Of a stretch of DNA of 64,000 bases, positions 57,219 through 64,000 are shown one piece after another. The notes under the pieces were generated by a model. That model searched no databases and was not told the DNA's origin. It worked only from the letters and a program-made list of their open reading frames with translations. The DNA comes from an uncultured Collinsella sp. (GTDB lineage Bacteria; Actinomycetota; Coriobacteriia; Coriobacteriales; Coriobacteriaceae), in NCBI GenBank assembly GCA_934643145.1, contig CAKUBM010000009.1:1-64000 (forward strand). Direction: 5' to 3'. The first letter of the stretch is position 1; the number at the start of each line of letters is the position of its first letter. The translations under genes were made by a program, and so were the position numbers.

Positions 57219-58049
57219 CTAGTCAACAAATGCCTCGTTGATCTTGATGCCGAAGTCACGGCAGGTGTCCTTGAGGCCCTTGTCGCTAATCTTGTTGAGG
57301 AAGTCATCCGAACCACCGTTGGCAGCACGCGCGGCCAGGTAGATCTCGGCGGCCTTCTCGACGGTGTGAGCCAGGCCAAAGGTCGTGTCAAAGTCGGGAC
57401 CGGCGGCGAACAGACCGTGATGAGCCCAGACGATGGTGTCGTAGGTCTTCATGAGCTCGGAGCTTGCCTCGGCGATGGCCGGGCCACCCGGGACCATCCA
57501 GGGCACAACGCCCACACCGGTCGGGAAGACGACGACGCACTCGGTCATCATCTGCCACAGGATGCGGGTGAAAGCACGGTCCTCCAGCGGCACCACGAAG
57601 GACATCTCGATGATGCCGGGGGTGTGAGCGTGGTAAATCACCCGGTCGGCGCCATCGGTACGGGCGGCGGCGACACAGTGGTTCATATAGTGGCTCTCGA
57701 ACTCACTGGTCGGACGGGCGCCGTTGGCAAGGCCCCACACAATGCGGAAGGCGTCGCCGGTCTCGTTGATCTCGACGATGCCGATGTTGGCGTGCGGATC
57801 CTCAAGAACATTGCGCATGTACTTGCCCGAGCCGGTGCTCACAAAGTACTGGCCGGCAAGATTCTCGCCGCGCACGCCCATCTTGACCCACTCGCGAGGC
57901 TCCTCGAAGAACGGCTTGGCCTCGGCGACCTCCTCGTCGGTCATACGGTAGGTGAGGTTGCCGCCGTTGCGCTCATGCCAGCCCTGCTTAAAGCCGTCAT
58001 CGCACAAGCGGCAGAAGCCCTTGATAAACGCCAGATCTTCCATTGCCAT
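57219..58049 (-). CDS. rhaD: Rhamnulose-1-phosphate aldolase
   Basis: This is 276 residues, the usual length of class II aldolase RhaD. It splits L-rhamnulose-1-P into dihydroxyacetone phosphate and L-lactaldehyde. Marks are GWHERNGGNLTYRMTDEEVA, the zinc ligands in VIYHAHTPGIIEMSFV (HxH) and IVWAHHGLFAAGPDFD. ATG 58049 has GAGGAG upstream. A long hairpin (58112-58148) lies between rhaB and this gene. L-lactaldehyde handling enzymes are not in the window. Confidence 0.95.
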   Translation of the reverse strand: MAMEDLAFIKGFCRLCDDGFKQGWHERNGGNLTYRMTDEEVAEAKPFFEEPREWVKMGVRGENLAGQYFVSTGSGKYMRNVLEDPHANIGIVEINETGDAFRIVWGLANGARPTSEFESHYMNHCVAAARTDGADRVIYHAHTPGIIEMSFVVPLEDRAFTRILWQMMTECVVVFPTGVGVVPWMVPGGPAIAEASSELMKTYDTIVWAHHGLFAAGPDFDTTFGLAHTVEKAAEIYLAARAANGGSDDFLNKISDKGLKDTCRDFGIKINEAFVD

Positions 58050-58111
58050 TGTTTGTCTCCTCTCCGGGACCCGCAGGTCCAATTGAAAAACTTAGGTAAG
58101 CCGATTGACGA

Positions 58112-58148
58112 CGGCGCGGAGCATGGTTCGTGTAGGGCCTCCGCGCCG
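58112..58148 (-). other. Intercistronic hairpin between rhaB and rhaD
   Basis: CGGCGCGGAG and CTCCGCGCCG (perfect 10-bp arms, 17-base loop) stand 63 nt before rhaD. There is no T-run, so an mRNA-stability or processing stem is more likely than a terminator. Confidence 0.55.
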
Positions 58149-58248
58149 CATGTCATCGGAGAGAGCCGCTCGCGCCCGGCAGGAGTCGCTTGCCGCACGC
58201 GGGGCTGGGGGTAGGTGAAGGGTGAATTGGGGCAGGCCCCGCTCTCGT

Positions 58249-59733
58249 TTAGGCCTGGGCGCCCTTGGGGTCGATGCGCTTAACATCGAAGGAACGGGCA
58301 ACGCAGGCGCGGGCAGCGGCCAAGTCGGTAAAATCGCCGCCGGCGATCATCTGCACGATAAAGTTGCCGATGCAGGTGCCCTCGATGGGGCCGGCGAACA
58401 CGGGAAGCCCGCAGGTGTCGGCCGTCATCTGGTTGAGGTAGTAATCCTGGCAGCCGCCGCCCACGATGTTGATGCTCGTGTAGTCGTGGCCCGAAAGCTC
58501 GCGCAGGCCCTCGATGGCCTTGGCATACGAGCGGGACAGGCTGCAGTAGTTGGTGCGCATGATCTCGCCCACGGTCTGCGGAACCGGCTCGCCGCCCTCG
58601 GCGCAGGCCTGCTTAATCTCCTGGATCATGGAATCGGGGGCCAGGAAACGGTCGTCATCGACATCGACATACGCCTCGAAGGGCTCGGCCTCGCGGCAGA
58701 GCGTGCGGAGCTCGTCAAAGCCAACCTTATGATCCATGAGAGCCTTATGCGAGGTCTTGCCCTCGACGTAGTCGACGCCGTTGATCTCGCGGCGGACGGA
58801 CTGGTTCATCCACAAGCCCATGATGTTCTTGAGGAAACGGTAACGCTTGAGGTAGCCGCCCTCGTTGGTAAAGTTCTGCTTGCGAGCGAGCTCGTTGGTG
58901 ATGGCGTGCTGGTTCTCAACGCCCAGCAGGCTCCATGTGCCGCTCGAGATATAGACGGCATTGTCGTCCTTGGCGGGTACGGCCAGGAAGGCAGAGCCGG
59001 TGTCGTGCGTGGCGGGCAGCACAACGGTCGCGGAGTAGCCGATCTTCTCGGAGATGTCGGCCGTGAGCTCACCGAGCACAGCGCCGGGCATGGTCGGCTC
59101 CAGGAAGATGCCCCGGGGAATACCAAAGCGCGAAAGGATCTCGGTGTCCCACGTGCACTTCTCGGCATCGAGCATGCCGGTGGTACTCGCGTTGGTGTAC
59201 TCGTTGGCCTTAATGCCGGTCAGGCGCCAGTTAAGATAGTCCGGAATCATCAGGAAGGTGCGAGCTGCCTCGAGCTGCTCGGGATGCTCGTTCTTAAGGG
59301 CGAGCAGCTGATAGAGCGTGTTGAAAGGCTGACGCTGAATGCCGGTACGGGCATAGACCTCAGCCGGGTCCATAATTTGATCGGCAACTTCGTAGATGCC
59401 GTCAGTGCGGGCATCGCGGTAGGCGACCGTATCGCCGACGATCTTGTTGCGCTCGTCGAGCAGCACGAAATCAACGCCCCAGGTATCGATACCGATGGTG
59501 GCCGGAGCCTGTCCGGTCTGATCCTTGACGGCGCGCAAGCCTGCGACAACATGGTCGAACAGAGCCTCAACGTCCCAGCAGTCGTGGCCGTCTACGCGCT
59601 TTTGCTCGTTATCGAAGCGGTAGACCTCCTGATAGGACATCTTACCGTCCTCGACCCAGCCAGCAAGAACGCGACCGCTCGAGGCACCGATATCGACCGC
59701 TGCGTAATGCTTGGACTCGATGCGACTCTCCAT
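58249..59733 (-). CDS. rhaB: Rhamnulokinase
   Basis: This is a 494-residue FGGY-family kinase that phosphorylates L-rhamnulose at C1. The N-terminal phosphate loop is YAAVDIGASSGRVLAGWVED. The substrate region is IGIDTWGVDFVLLDERNKIV, and the ATP site is VVLPATHDTGSAFLAVPAKD and SINIVGGGCQDYYLNQMTAD, all characteristic of RhaB. GGGAG lies 5 nt before ATG 59733; two in-frame ATGs further upstream lie in the operator region. It is the first gene of rhaB-rhaD-isomerase, controlled by paired LacI-type operators. Confidence 0.96.
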   Translation of the reverse strand: MESRIESKHYAAVDIGASSGRVLAGWVEDGKMSYQEVYRFDNEQKRVDGHDCWDVEALFDHVVAGLRAVKDQTGQAPATIGIDTWGVDFVLLDERNKIVGDTVAYRDARTDGIYEVADQIMDPAEVYARTGIQRQPFNTLYQLLALKNEHPEQLEAARTFLMIPDYLNWRLTGIKANEYTNASTTGMLDAEKCTWDTEILSRFGIPRGIFLEPTMPGAVLGELTADISEKIGYSATVVLPATHDTGSAFLAVPAKDDNAVYISSGTWSLLGVENQHAITNELARKQNFTNEGGYLKRYRFLKNIMGLWMNQSVRREINGVDYVEGKTSHKALMDHKVGFDELRTLCREAEPFEAYVDVDDDRFLAPDSMIQEIKQACAEGGEPVPQTVGEIMRTNYCSLSRSYAKAIEGLRELSGHDYTSINIVGGGCQDYYLNQMTADTCGLPVFAGPIEGTCIGNFIVQMIAGGDFTDLAAARACVARSFDVKRIDPKGAQA

Positions 59734-59746
59734 GTGCTCTCCCATT

Positions 59747-59793
59747 TTGAAGCGGTTCATTTACAGTTTTCATTATTATTTGAACCGTTTCAA
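59747..59793. promoter_or_regulatory. Two LacI-type operators before rhaB
   Basis: TTGAACCGTTTCAA (59780-59793) is a near-perfect LacI palindrome with a central CG. TTGAAGCGGTTCAT (59747-59760) is a second, slightly degenerate copy. Centres are 33 bp apart, about three helical turns, placing both on one face. The rhaB promoter must lie among them. Confidence 0.75.
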
Positions 59794-59880
59794 TTTCAAT
59801 ATGAGTCAATTTCAGTCCGGCGAGCGGTTGTTTCTAATCGGTAAACGGTATTTTTTGGGTTGAAGTCTCTTTCAAATACA

Positions 59881-59920
59881 AAGATGCGGCCACCCGCGCT
59901 GAGCAGCTGGCCGCATCTTT
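59881..59920. terminator. Terminator of the HAD phosphatase gene
   Basis: AAGATGCGGCCA pairs with TGGCCGCATCTT; TTTG follows on the minus strand and TTAAAA on the plus. Confidence 0.75.
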
Positions 59921-59952
59921 AAAATGTTATTGAAATGGCTCGGGTGCAAACG

Positions 59953-60603
59953 CTAGCGCACGGCCTTGACCGCCGCCGTCAGATCGAATAGCGTATCGAG
60001 CACGGCCTCGCAGCCGTCCACCACGTCCTGCGGCAGCGGCACGATATCGGGGACAGCAAAGACGTGGCAGCCAGCCGTAATGCCCGAGACGCAGCCGTTG
60101 CGCGAATCCTCGACCACGGCACATTCCTCGGGAGCAAAGCCCGCGCGCTCGCAGGCGAGCAGATACATCTCGGGGTCGGGCTTGCCGTGCACGACGTCCT
60201 CGCCACACGTTACCGTTTCAAACTTGTCAAAGAGGCCGACCATCTTAAGGTTGCGCTCGGCCGTAACATGGCGCGATGACGTCGCAAGGCCTACGTGATA
60301 GCCCGCAGCCAGCAGCTCGTCTATGCACTCGGCGGCGCCGGCCTTAAGCTCCAGGTCGGTCTTGACCATCTCGTCGCGAATCTCCTTGTGGCGATGATAA
60401 ATCGCCTCAGCGGTTTCTCTGCTGCCGCAATGCGCCTCAAGGATGTCCATGACATCGGGCAGCGTGCGACCGATAAACTGATGAATCAGCGTGTCATCAA
60501 TCGCGACACCCAGCTCAGCAGCGGGCGCTTTCCATGCCTTGATGCCCAGACGCTCGGTGTCGACCAGCGTTCCGTCCATATCAAAAATAACAGCCTTGAT
60601 CAT
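59953..60603 (-). CDS. HAD-superfamily phosphatase (beta-phosphoglucomutase-like)
   Basis: This is a 216-residue protein. Motif I IFDMDGTLVDTE has both aspartates. The helical cap follows (GVAIDDTLIHQFIGRTLPDV). Motif II is LATSSR, the lysine is in VVHGKPDPEMYL, and motif III is CAVVEDSRNGCVSG. This is subfamily IA with a C1 cap, like PgmB or sugar-phosphate phosphatases. The start ATG 60603 has GGGGGAC upstream. It sits beside the rhamnose operon but has its own promoter and terminator. GTATATA-ACG-TATATAC at 60664-60680 is a possible operator. Confidence 0.92.
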   Translation of the reverse strand: MIKAVIFDMDGTLVDTERLGIKAWKAPAAELGVAIDDTLIHQFIGRTLPDVMDILEAHCGSRETAEAIYHRHKEIRDEMVKTDLELKAGAAECIDELLAAGYHVGLATSSRHVTAERNLKMVGLFDKFETVTCGEDVVHGKPDPEMYLLACERAGFAPEECAVVEDSRNGCVSGITAGCHVFAVPDIVPLPQDVVDGCEAVLDTLFDLTAAVKAVR

Positions 60604-60776
60604 ATCGGTCCCCCATCGACTCTCGCTGTCGCATTGCCGCAACTCTACCGCATTTGGCAACTTGTATATAACGTATATACCATATTGCACTTTCGTTACA
60701 TAGATAGAAGTCTTATGACAAGCAGCCCAGTAGGATTATAGTTTTCGATCGAGTACTCAACGATAAGGATCGTTTC

Positions 60777-61655
60777 ATGATTTTAGACACCACGGCACCC
60801 GCAGAGGAGCTTCAAGACAAGCTATCGGCGCTCGAACAGCTGCTTTTGGCATACGGGCGCGTGGCTATCGGGTTTTCCGGCGGCGTTGACAGCAGCTTTT
60901 TGGCCGCCGTATGCGCCCGCATCATGCCTACCAATACCCTCCTCGTCCATCTCACCACGCCGCTCATCGGCACGCCCGAACAGGCTTCGTTTGAGCGGTC
61001 CGTTGACGGACAAACCGATGAGGGTCCGCATTTTATGCTCCCCGTGCTCAATCTTTCGGTCGATCAGCTGCAGCTCCCCCAGGTAGCCTGCAACGATGCC
61101 GACCGCTGCTACCACTGCAAGCGCGCCGGCTTCACCGCCATCGTCAACCACGCCAAGTCGCTGGGCTTTCCCACCGTCATCGATGGCAGCAATGCAAGCG
61201 ATCGAGGCGATTACCGCCCCGGCATGCGTGCGGCAGAAGAACTCGGCGTGCGTTCACCCCTTATGGAGGTCGGCTTTACCAAGGGCGAAGAGCGCGAGCT
61301 GCTGCGCGCATGGGGCTATCCCGTTTGGAACCTGCCGGCGGGGGCCTGCCTTGCCACGCGCGTCCCCACGGGCGAGAAGCTTACGCGCGAGAAGGTCTCC
61401 CTGATTCGCGCCTGCGAGGATTACCTGCACAATCTTGACCTGGCTCAGGTCCGCGCACGCCTGGTCGGCGGCTGCATGCATATCGAAGCCGCTCCCGCAG
61501 ATGTCGCAAAGATTGCCGCCCTCGGCGGTACCGCCGTCGACGACAAGGGCAAGACCCCGCTGCCTGCCGCTATCGAGTCCGCGCTGCGCGACCTAGGCTG
61601 CGGCCACATCTCCCCCGAGGTCACCCCCTACATCCACGGCAACATGAATCAGTAA
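60777..61655 (+). CDS. larE: ATP-dependent sacrificial sulfur transferase LarE
   Basis: This is a 292-residue PP-loop ATPase (SGGVDSS, residues 34-40) of the LarE family. LarE adds sulfur to pyridinium dicarboxylate to build the nickel-pincer cofactor of lactate racemase. Three cysteines (C111 and C114 in RCYHCK, C191 in AGACLATR) are the set seen in the iron-sulfur type of LarE, in contrast to the single sacrificial cysteine of the Lactobacillus enzyme. AAGGATCG precedes the ATG. No larA, larB or larC is present in this window, so it is either unlinked or serves another sulfuration. A GGGACA repeat overlaps its stop codon. Confidence 0.9.
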   Translation: MILDTTAPAEELQDKLSALEQLLLAYGRVAIGFSGGVDSSFLAAVCARIMPTNTLLVHLTTPLIGTPEQASFERSVDGQTDEGPHFMLPVLNLSVDQLQLPQVACNDADRCYHCKRAGFTAIVNHAKSLGFPTVIDGSNASDRGDYRPGMRAAEELGVRSPLMEVGFTKGEERELLRAWGYPVWNLPAGACLATRVPTGEKLTREKVSLIRACEDYLHNLDLAQVRARLVGGCMHIEAAPADVAKIAALGGTAVDDKGKTPLPAAIESALRDLGCGHISPEVTPYIHGNMNQ

Positions 61656-61699
61656 CCTGCCAAAAAGGGACAGGTTTATTTTGGCAGGTTTTATCTGGG
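61654..61699 (+). repeat. AACCTGCC...GGCAGGTT hairpin repeat at the larE stop codon
   Basis: Identical over more than 40 bases to the element at 43844-43889. It again begins with the last two bases of the TAA stop. Stem arms are 61654-61665 and 61679-61690. Confidence 0.88.
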
Positions 61700-61711
61700 G
61701 AAACGCAGACA

Positions 61712-61740
61712 GGGCCGCGACGTCTATAGCGTCGCGGCCC
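61712..61740. terminator. Terminator after larE, shared with the EIIA operon
   Basis: GGCCGCGACG pairs with CGTCGCGGCC (loop TCTATAG), followed by CCTTTCC. Confidence 0.75.
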
Positions 61741-61783
61741 CTTTCCTTGGAGAAGGATCGATTAATGAAACGGAGAGCCCGTT

Positions 61784-62236
61784 CTAGCCCTCGAGTCCGG
61801 CGTTGATGAGCTCGGCAATCTCGACGGGATCGGTGCTCGCGCGCACCTTGTCACGGAAGCCGGCGTCCATCAGCATCACGGCAGCCTTGGAAAGCAGGCG
61901 CAGATGCGTGGTTCCAGCTTCGCCGGCGGGCACGTACAGCGCAAGCGCGACATCGACGGGCACGCCGTCAAAGCTCGGCCACTCGACAGGCTCGGCCAGC
62001 TTGAGCACGGCAACGCCCGGCGTATGGATCGCGTCGCTCTTGGCATGCGGAACGGCAAAACCGGCGACAAGGCCCGTCTCGGCCTCGTTCTCGCGAGCAA
62101 TGAAGGCCGCCTCTACAGCAGCAGCATCGTCGGCAAAGCCGAGCTCGATGGCCTGCTCGGACAAATAATGCAGGGCGTCCTCGCGCGAGGCGGCGGCATA
62201 CCCGATCGTCACTTGGTTGGCAGATACAAATCCCAT
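61784..62236 (-). CDS. PTS EIIA (fructose/mannitol type)
   Basis: This is a 150-residue single-domain EIIA of the fructose-mannitol (IIA2) family. The phosphorylated histidine is H64 in LVAGFAVPHAKSDAI, and the second block PVEWPSFDGVPVDVALALYV matches the family. It takes phosphate from HPr and passes it to an EIIB. No EIIB or EIIC is present here. AAGGAAGG precedes the ATG. It lies 11 nt after transketolase C, in the same operon, so it may serve a pentose or ascorbate-type system elsewhere or be regulatory. Confidence 0.93.
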   Translation of the reverse strand: MGFVSANQVTIGYAAASREDALHYLSEQAIELGFADDAAAVEAAFIARENEAETGLVAGFAVPHAKSDAIHTPGVAVLKLAEPVEWPSFDGVPVDVALALYVPAGEAGTTHLRLLSKAAVMLMDAGFRDKVRASTDPVEIAELINAGLEG

Positions 62237-62247
62237 GGAAACCTTCC

Positions 62248-63186
62248 TTACAACACGGACCTGACCGTGGCTTCGATGCCGTCGGCGTCCAAACCGTACT
62301 TGTGCAGCAGATCAACCGCAGGGCCGGACTCGCCGTACACATCGCGCACGCCGACGCGACGCATCGGCACTGGATGCTGCTCCGCGAGCACCGAGGCAAC
62401 GGCCTCGCCCAATCCGCCGACAATCGAATGCTCCTCGGCGGTGACCACACGACCGGTCTTCTTGGCGCTGGCAACCACCAGGCGCTCATCAAGCGGCTTG
62501 ATCGTGTGCATGTTGATGACCTCGGCGTCGACACCATCGGCAGCGAGCGCCTCGGCGGCCTCGAGCGCCTCGGCGACCATGAGGCCGCATGCGACGATAG
62601 TCACATCGGAACCCTCGCGCACGACCACGCCGCGACCAATCTTGAACTCATAGTCCTCGTGGTCGTTGATAACCGGCGTAGCCAGACGGCCAAAACGCAT
62701 GTAGACCGGGCCCTCAAACTCATAGGCGGCGCGCACGCAGGCGCGAGCCTCGATGTCATCGGCAGGAACGATCACCGTCATACCCGGGATCGTGCGCATG
62801 AGCGCGATATCCTCGCAACACTGATGCGTGGCGCCGTCCTCGCCCACCGAAATGCCGGCATGGGTGGCGCCAATCTTGACGTTGAGATGCGGGTAGCCAA
62901 TGGAATTGCGGACCTGCTCGTAGGCGCGACCGGCGGCAAACATCGCAAAGGTGCTCGCAAAAGCAACGTGGCCCGTGGTCGCGATGCCGGCGGCAAGACC
63001 CATCAGGTTGCTCTCGGCGATACCGGCATCGTAAAAGCGCTCAGGGTGGGCAGCCTTAAACTTACCCGTCTGCGTAGCGGCAGCCAGGTCGGCATCGAGC
63101 ACTACAAAGTCATCGTGCTCATTGCCCAGCTCGACAAGTGCCTCGCCATAGCTAACGCGCGTGGCGACTTTCTTGACCTCTGCCAT
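62248..63186 (-). CDS. Transketolase, C-terminal subunit
   Basis: This is a 312-residue protein with the pyrimidine-binding (about 1-170) and C-terminal domains of transketolase. Marks are VVLDADLAAATQTGKFKAAH, FYDAGIAESNLMGLAAGIAT (catalytic Glu in the AESN motif) and VGVRDVYGESGPAVDLLHKY. It pairs with the N-terminal subunit encoded just upstream. The stop and start overlap as TAATG at 63188-63184, so translation is coupled. The complex moves two-carbon units in the pentose phosphate pathway using thiamine diphosphate. Confidence 0.95.
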   Translation of the reverse strand: MAEVKKVATRVSYGEALVELGNEHDDFVVLDADLAAATQTGKFKAAHPERFYDAGIAESNLMGLAAGIATTGHVAFASTFAMFAAGRAYEQVRNSIGYPHLNVKIGATHAGISVGEDGATHQCCEDIALMRTIPGMTVIVPADDIEARACVRAAYEFEGPVYMRFGRLATPVINDHEDYEFKIGRGVVVREGSDVTIVACGLMVAEALEAAEALAADGVDAEVINMHTIKPLDERLVVASAKKTGRVVTAEEHSIVGGLGEAVASVLAEQHPVPMRRVGVRDVYGESGPAVDLLHKYGLDADGIEATVRSVL

Positions 63187-64000
63187 TAGAGCTCCTCTCC
63201 TGCTGCCGCGAGCTCGGCCATGGCCTGCTCAAACTGCTCGTCATTGGGCGCCTTGCCATGCCAGCCAACCTGGTTCTCCATAAAGGAGACGCCTTTGCCC
63301 TTCACCGTCTCGGCGATGATAGCGACGGGCGCGCCATCCACCTCGCGAGCTTCGGCAAAGGCGGCGGCAATCTGCGCCATGTCGTTACCGTCGGCAAGCT
63401 CGATCACATGCCACTTAAAGGCGCGAAACTTGTCCGCGAGCGGCATGGCCGAGTTGACTTCATCGATCGTGCCGTCAATCTGCAAGCCGTTGTGGTCGAC
63501 GACGGCAACAAGATTGTCGAGCGCATGGTTGCCGGCGAACATGGCCGCCTCCCACACCTGGCCTTCCTCGCACTCACCGTCGCCCAGCAACGTGTAGACA
63601 CGGTAGCTGTCGCCCCAGTGCTTAGCGGCAAGCGCCATTCCAACTGCAGCAGAGATGCCCTGACCGAGCGAGCCGGTGGACATATCGATGCCCGGGGCGT
63701 CGTTCATATTGGGATGGCCCTGCAGGCGGCTACCAATATGGCGGAGCGTCTCGAGCTCTTCGACGGGAAAATAGCCGCGATGTGCCAGTACCGAATACAG
63801 GCCCGGCGCCGCGTGACCCTTGGAGAGCACAAAGCGGTCGCGATCGGCCTTGTGAGGGTCGGCAGGATCGATATTCATTTCCTCAAAGTACAGATAAGTC
63901 ATGATGTCGGCAGCACCGAGCGATCCACCCGGATGTCCCGACTTGGCCGCGTGAACCGCAGTCACGACACCCTTCCTGACCTCATTGGCGACCTTCGCCA
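63186..64000 (-). CDS. Transketolase, N-terminal subunit (5' end outside window)
   Basis: This frame stays open to the window edge. Codons before MTAVHAAKSGHPGGSLGAAD continue KVANEVRKGVV, as expected for the family, so the true start lies beyond 64000. Thiamine diphosphate and metal contacts are GDGECEEGQVWEAAMFAGNH (GDG...N motif), and HGKAPNDEQF is near the end. It makes the thiamine-binding half of a split transketolase. Followed by the C-terminal subunit and EIIA. Confidence 0.95.
   Translation of the reverse strand, partial: AKVANEVRKGVVTAVHAAKSGHPGGSLGAADIMTYLYFEEMNIDPADPHKADRDRFVLSKGHAAPGLYSVLAHRGYFPVEELETLRHIGSRLQGHPNMNDAPGIDMSTGSLGQGISAAVGMALAAKHWGDSYRVYTLLGDGECEEGQVWEAAMFAGNHALDNLVAVVDHNGLQIDGTIDEVNSAMPLADKFRAFKWHVIELADGNDMAQIAAAFAEAREVDGAPVAIIAETVKGKGVSFMENQVGWHGKAPNDEQFEQAMAELAAAGEEL

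Overview
The window looks like a chromosomal stretch of a high-GC, Gram-positive gut actinobacterium of the Coriobacteriia, most like Collinsella. This is inferred from GC-rich codon usage, sortase-anchored surface proteins with MPDTG and LANTG motifs, a short bacterial SRP RNA, split transketolase subunits, and general gene content. I ran no database search. Most genes lie on the minus strand in short operons ending at strong hairpins.

Layout. 1-2912: the N-terminal 970 residues of a large secreted FG-GAP-like protein, cut by the window edge. 3.4-5.5 kb: a membrane protein, its TetR neighbour with two matching palindromic operators, and a flavodoxin-like protein. 5.8-14.4 kb: one intact DUF4143 ATPase flanked by paired palindromes, two DUF4143 wrecks, IstB and XRE relics, a heterodimeric ABC exporter and a coiled-coil surface protein. 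14.9 kb: SRP RNA. 15.1-27.0 kb: one 3,972-residue sortase-anchored adhesin with a fibro-slime-like head and about 17 pilin isopeptide repeats. Its probable promoter has nine G residues in the spacer, which suggests phase variation. 27.3-34.1 kb: a TadA-glycerate kinase fusion, tRNA-Ser(UGA), TetR, LemA, IlvE, DedA and CysE. 34.2-38.4 kb: a MarR gene and a second heterodimeric ABC exporter. 38.6-45.8 kb: small hypotheticals, nitroreductase, a degenerate NtrC-like regulator, a YeiH exporter with a divergent GntR, and GlmS. 46.3-54.0 kb: two paralogous MFS carriers, a BglG/LicR-type regulator and a YtcJ-like amidohydrolase. 54.4-59.8 kb: a rhamnose-type operon (LacI regulator, AraA/FucI-like isomerase, RhaD, RhaB) with recognisable operators. 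60-64 kb: HAD phosphatase, LarE, and split transketolase with an orphan PTS EIIA.

The most unusual layer is non-coding. At least four kinds of palindromic element occur between genes: nested long inverted repeats just after stop codons, some with perfect 29-bp arms; GGGACA-core hairpins that abut or overlap stop codons; a 266-268 bp cassette present twice with four alternating 15-bp motifs at a 40/41/40 bp spacing; and a 201-bp element with 20-bp terminal inverted repeats.
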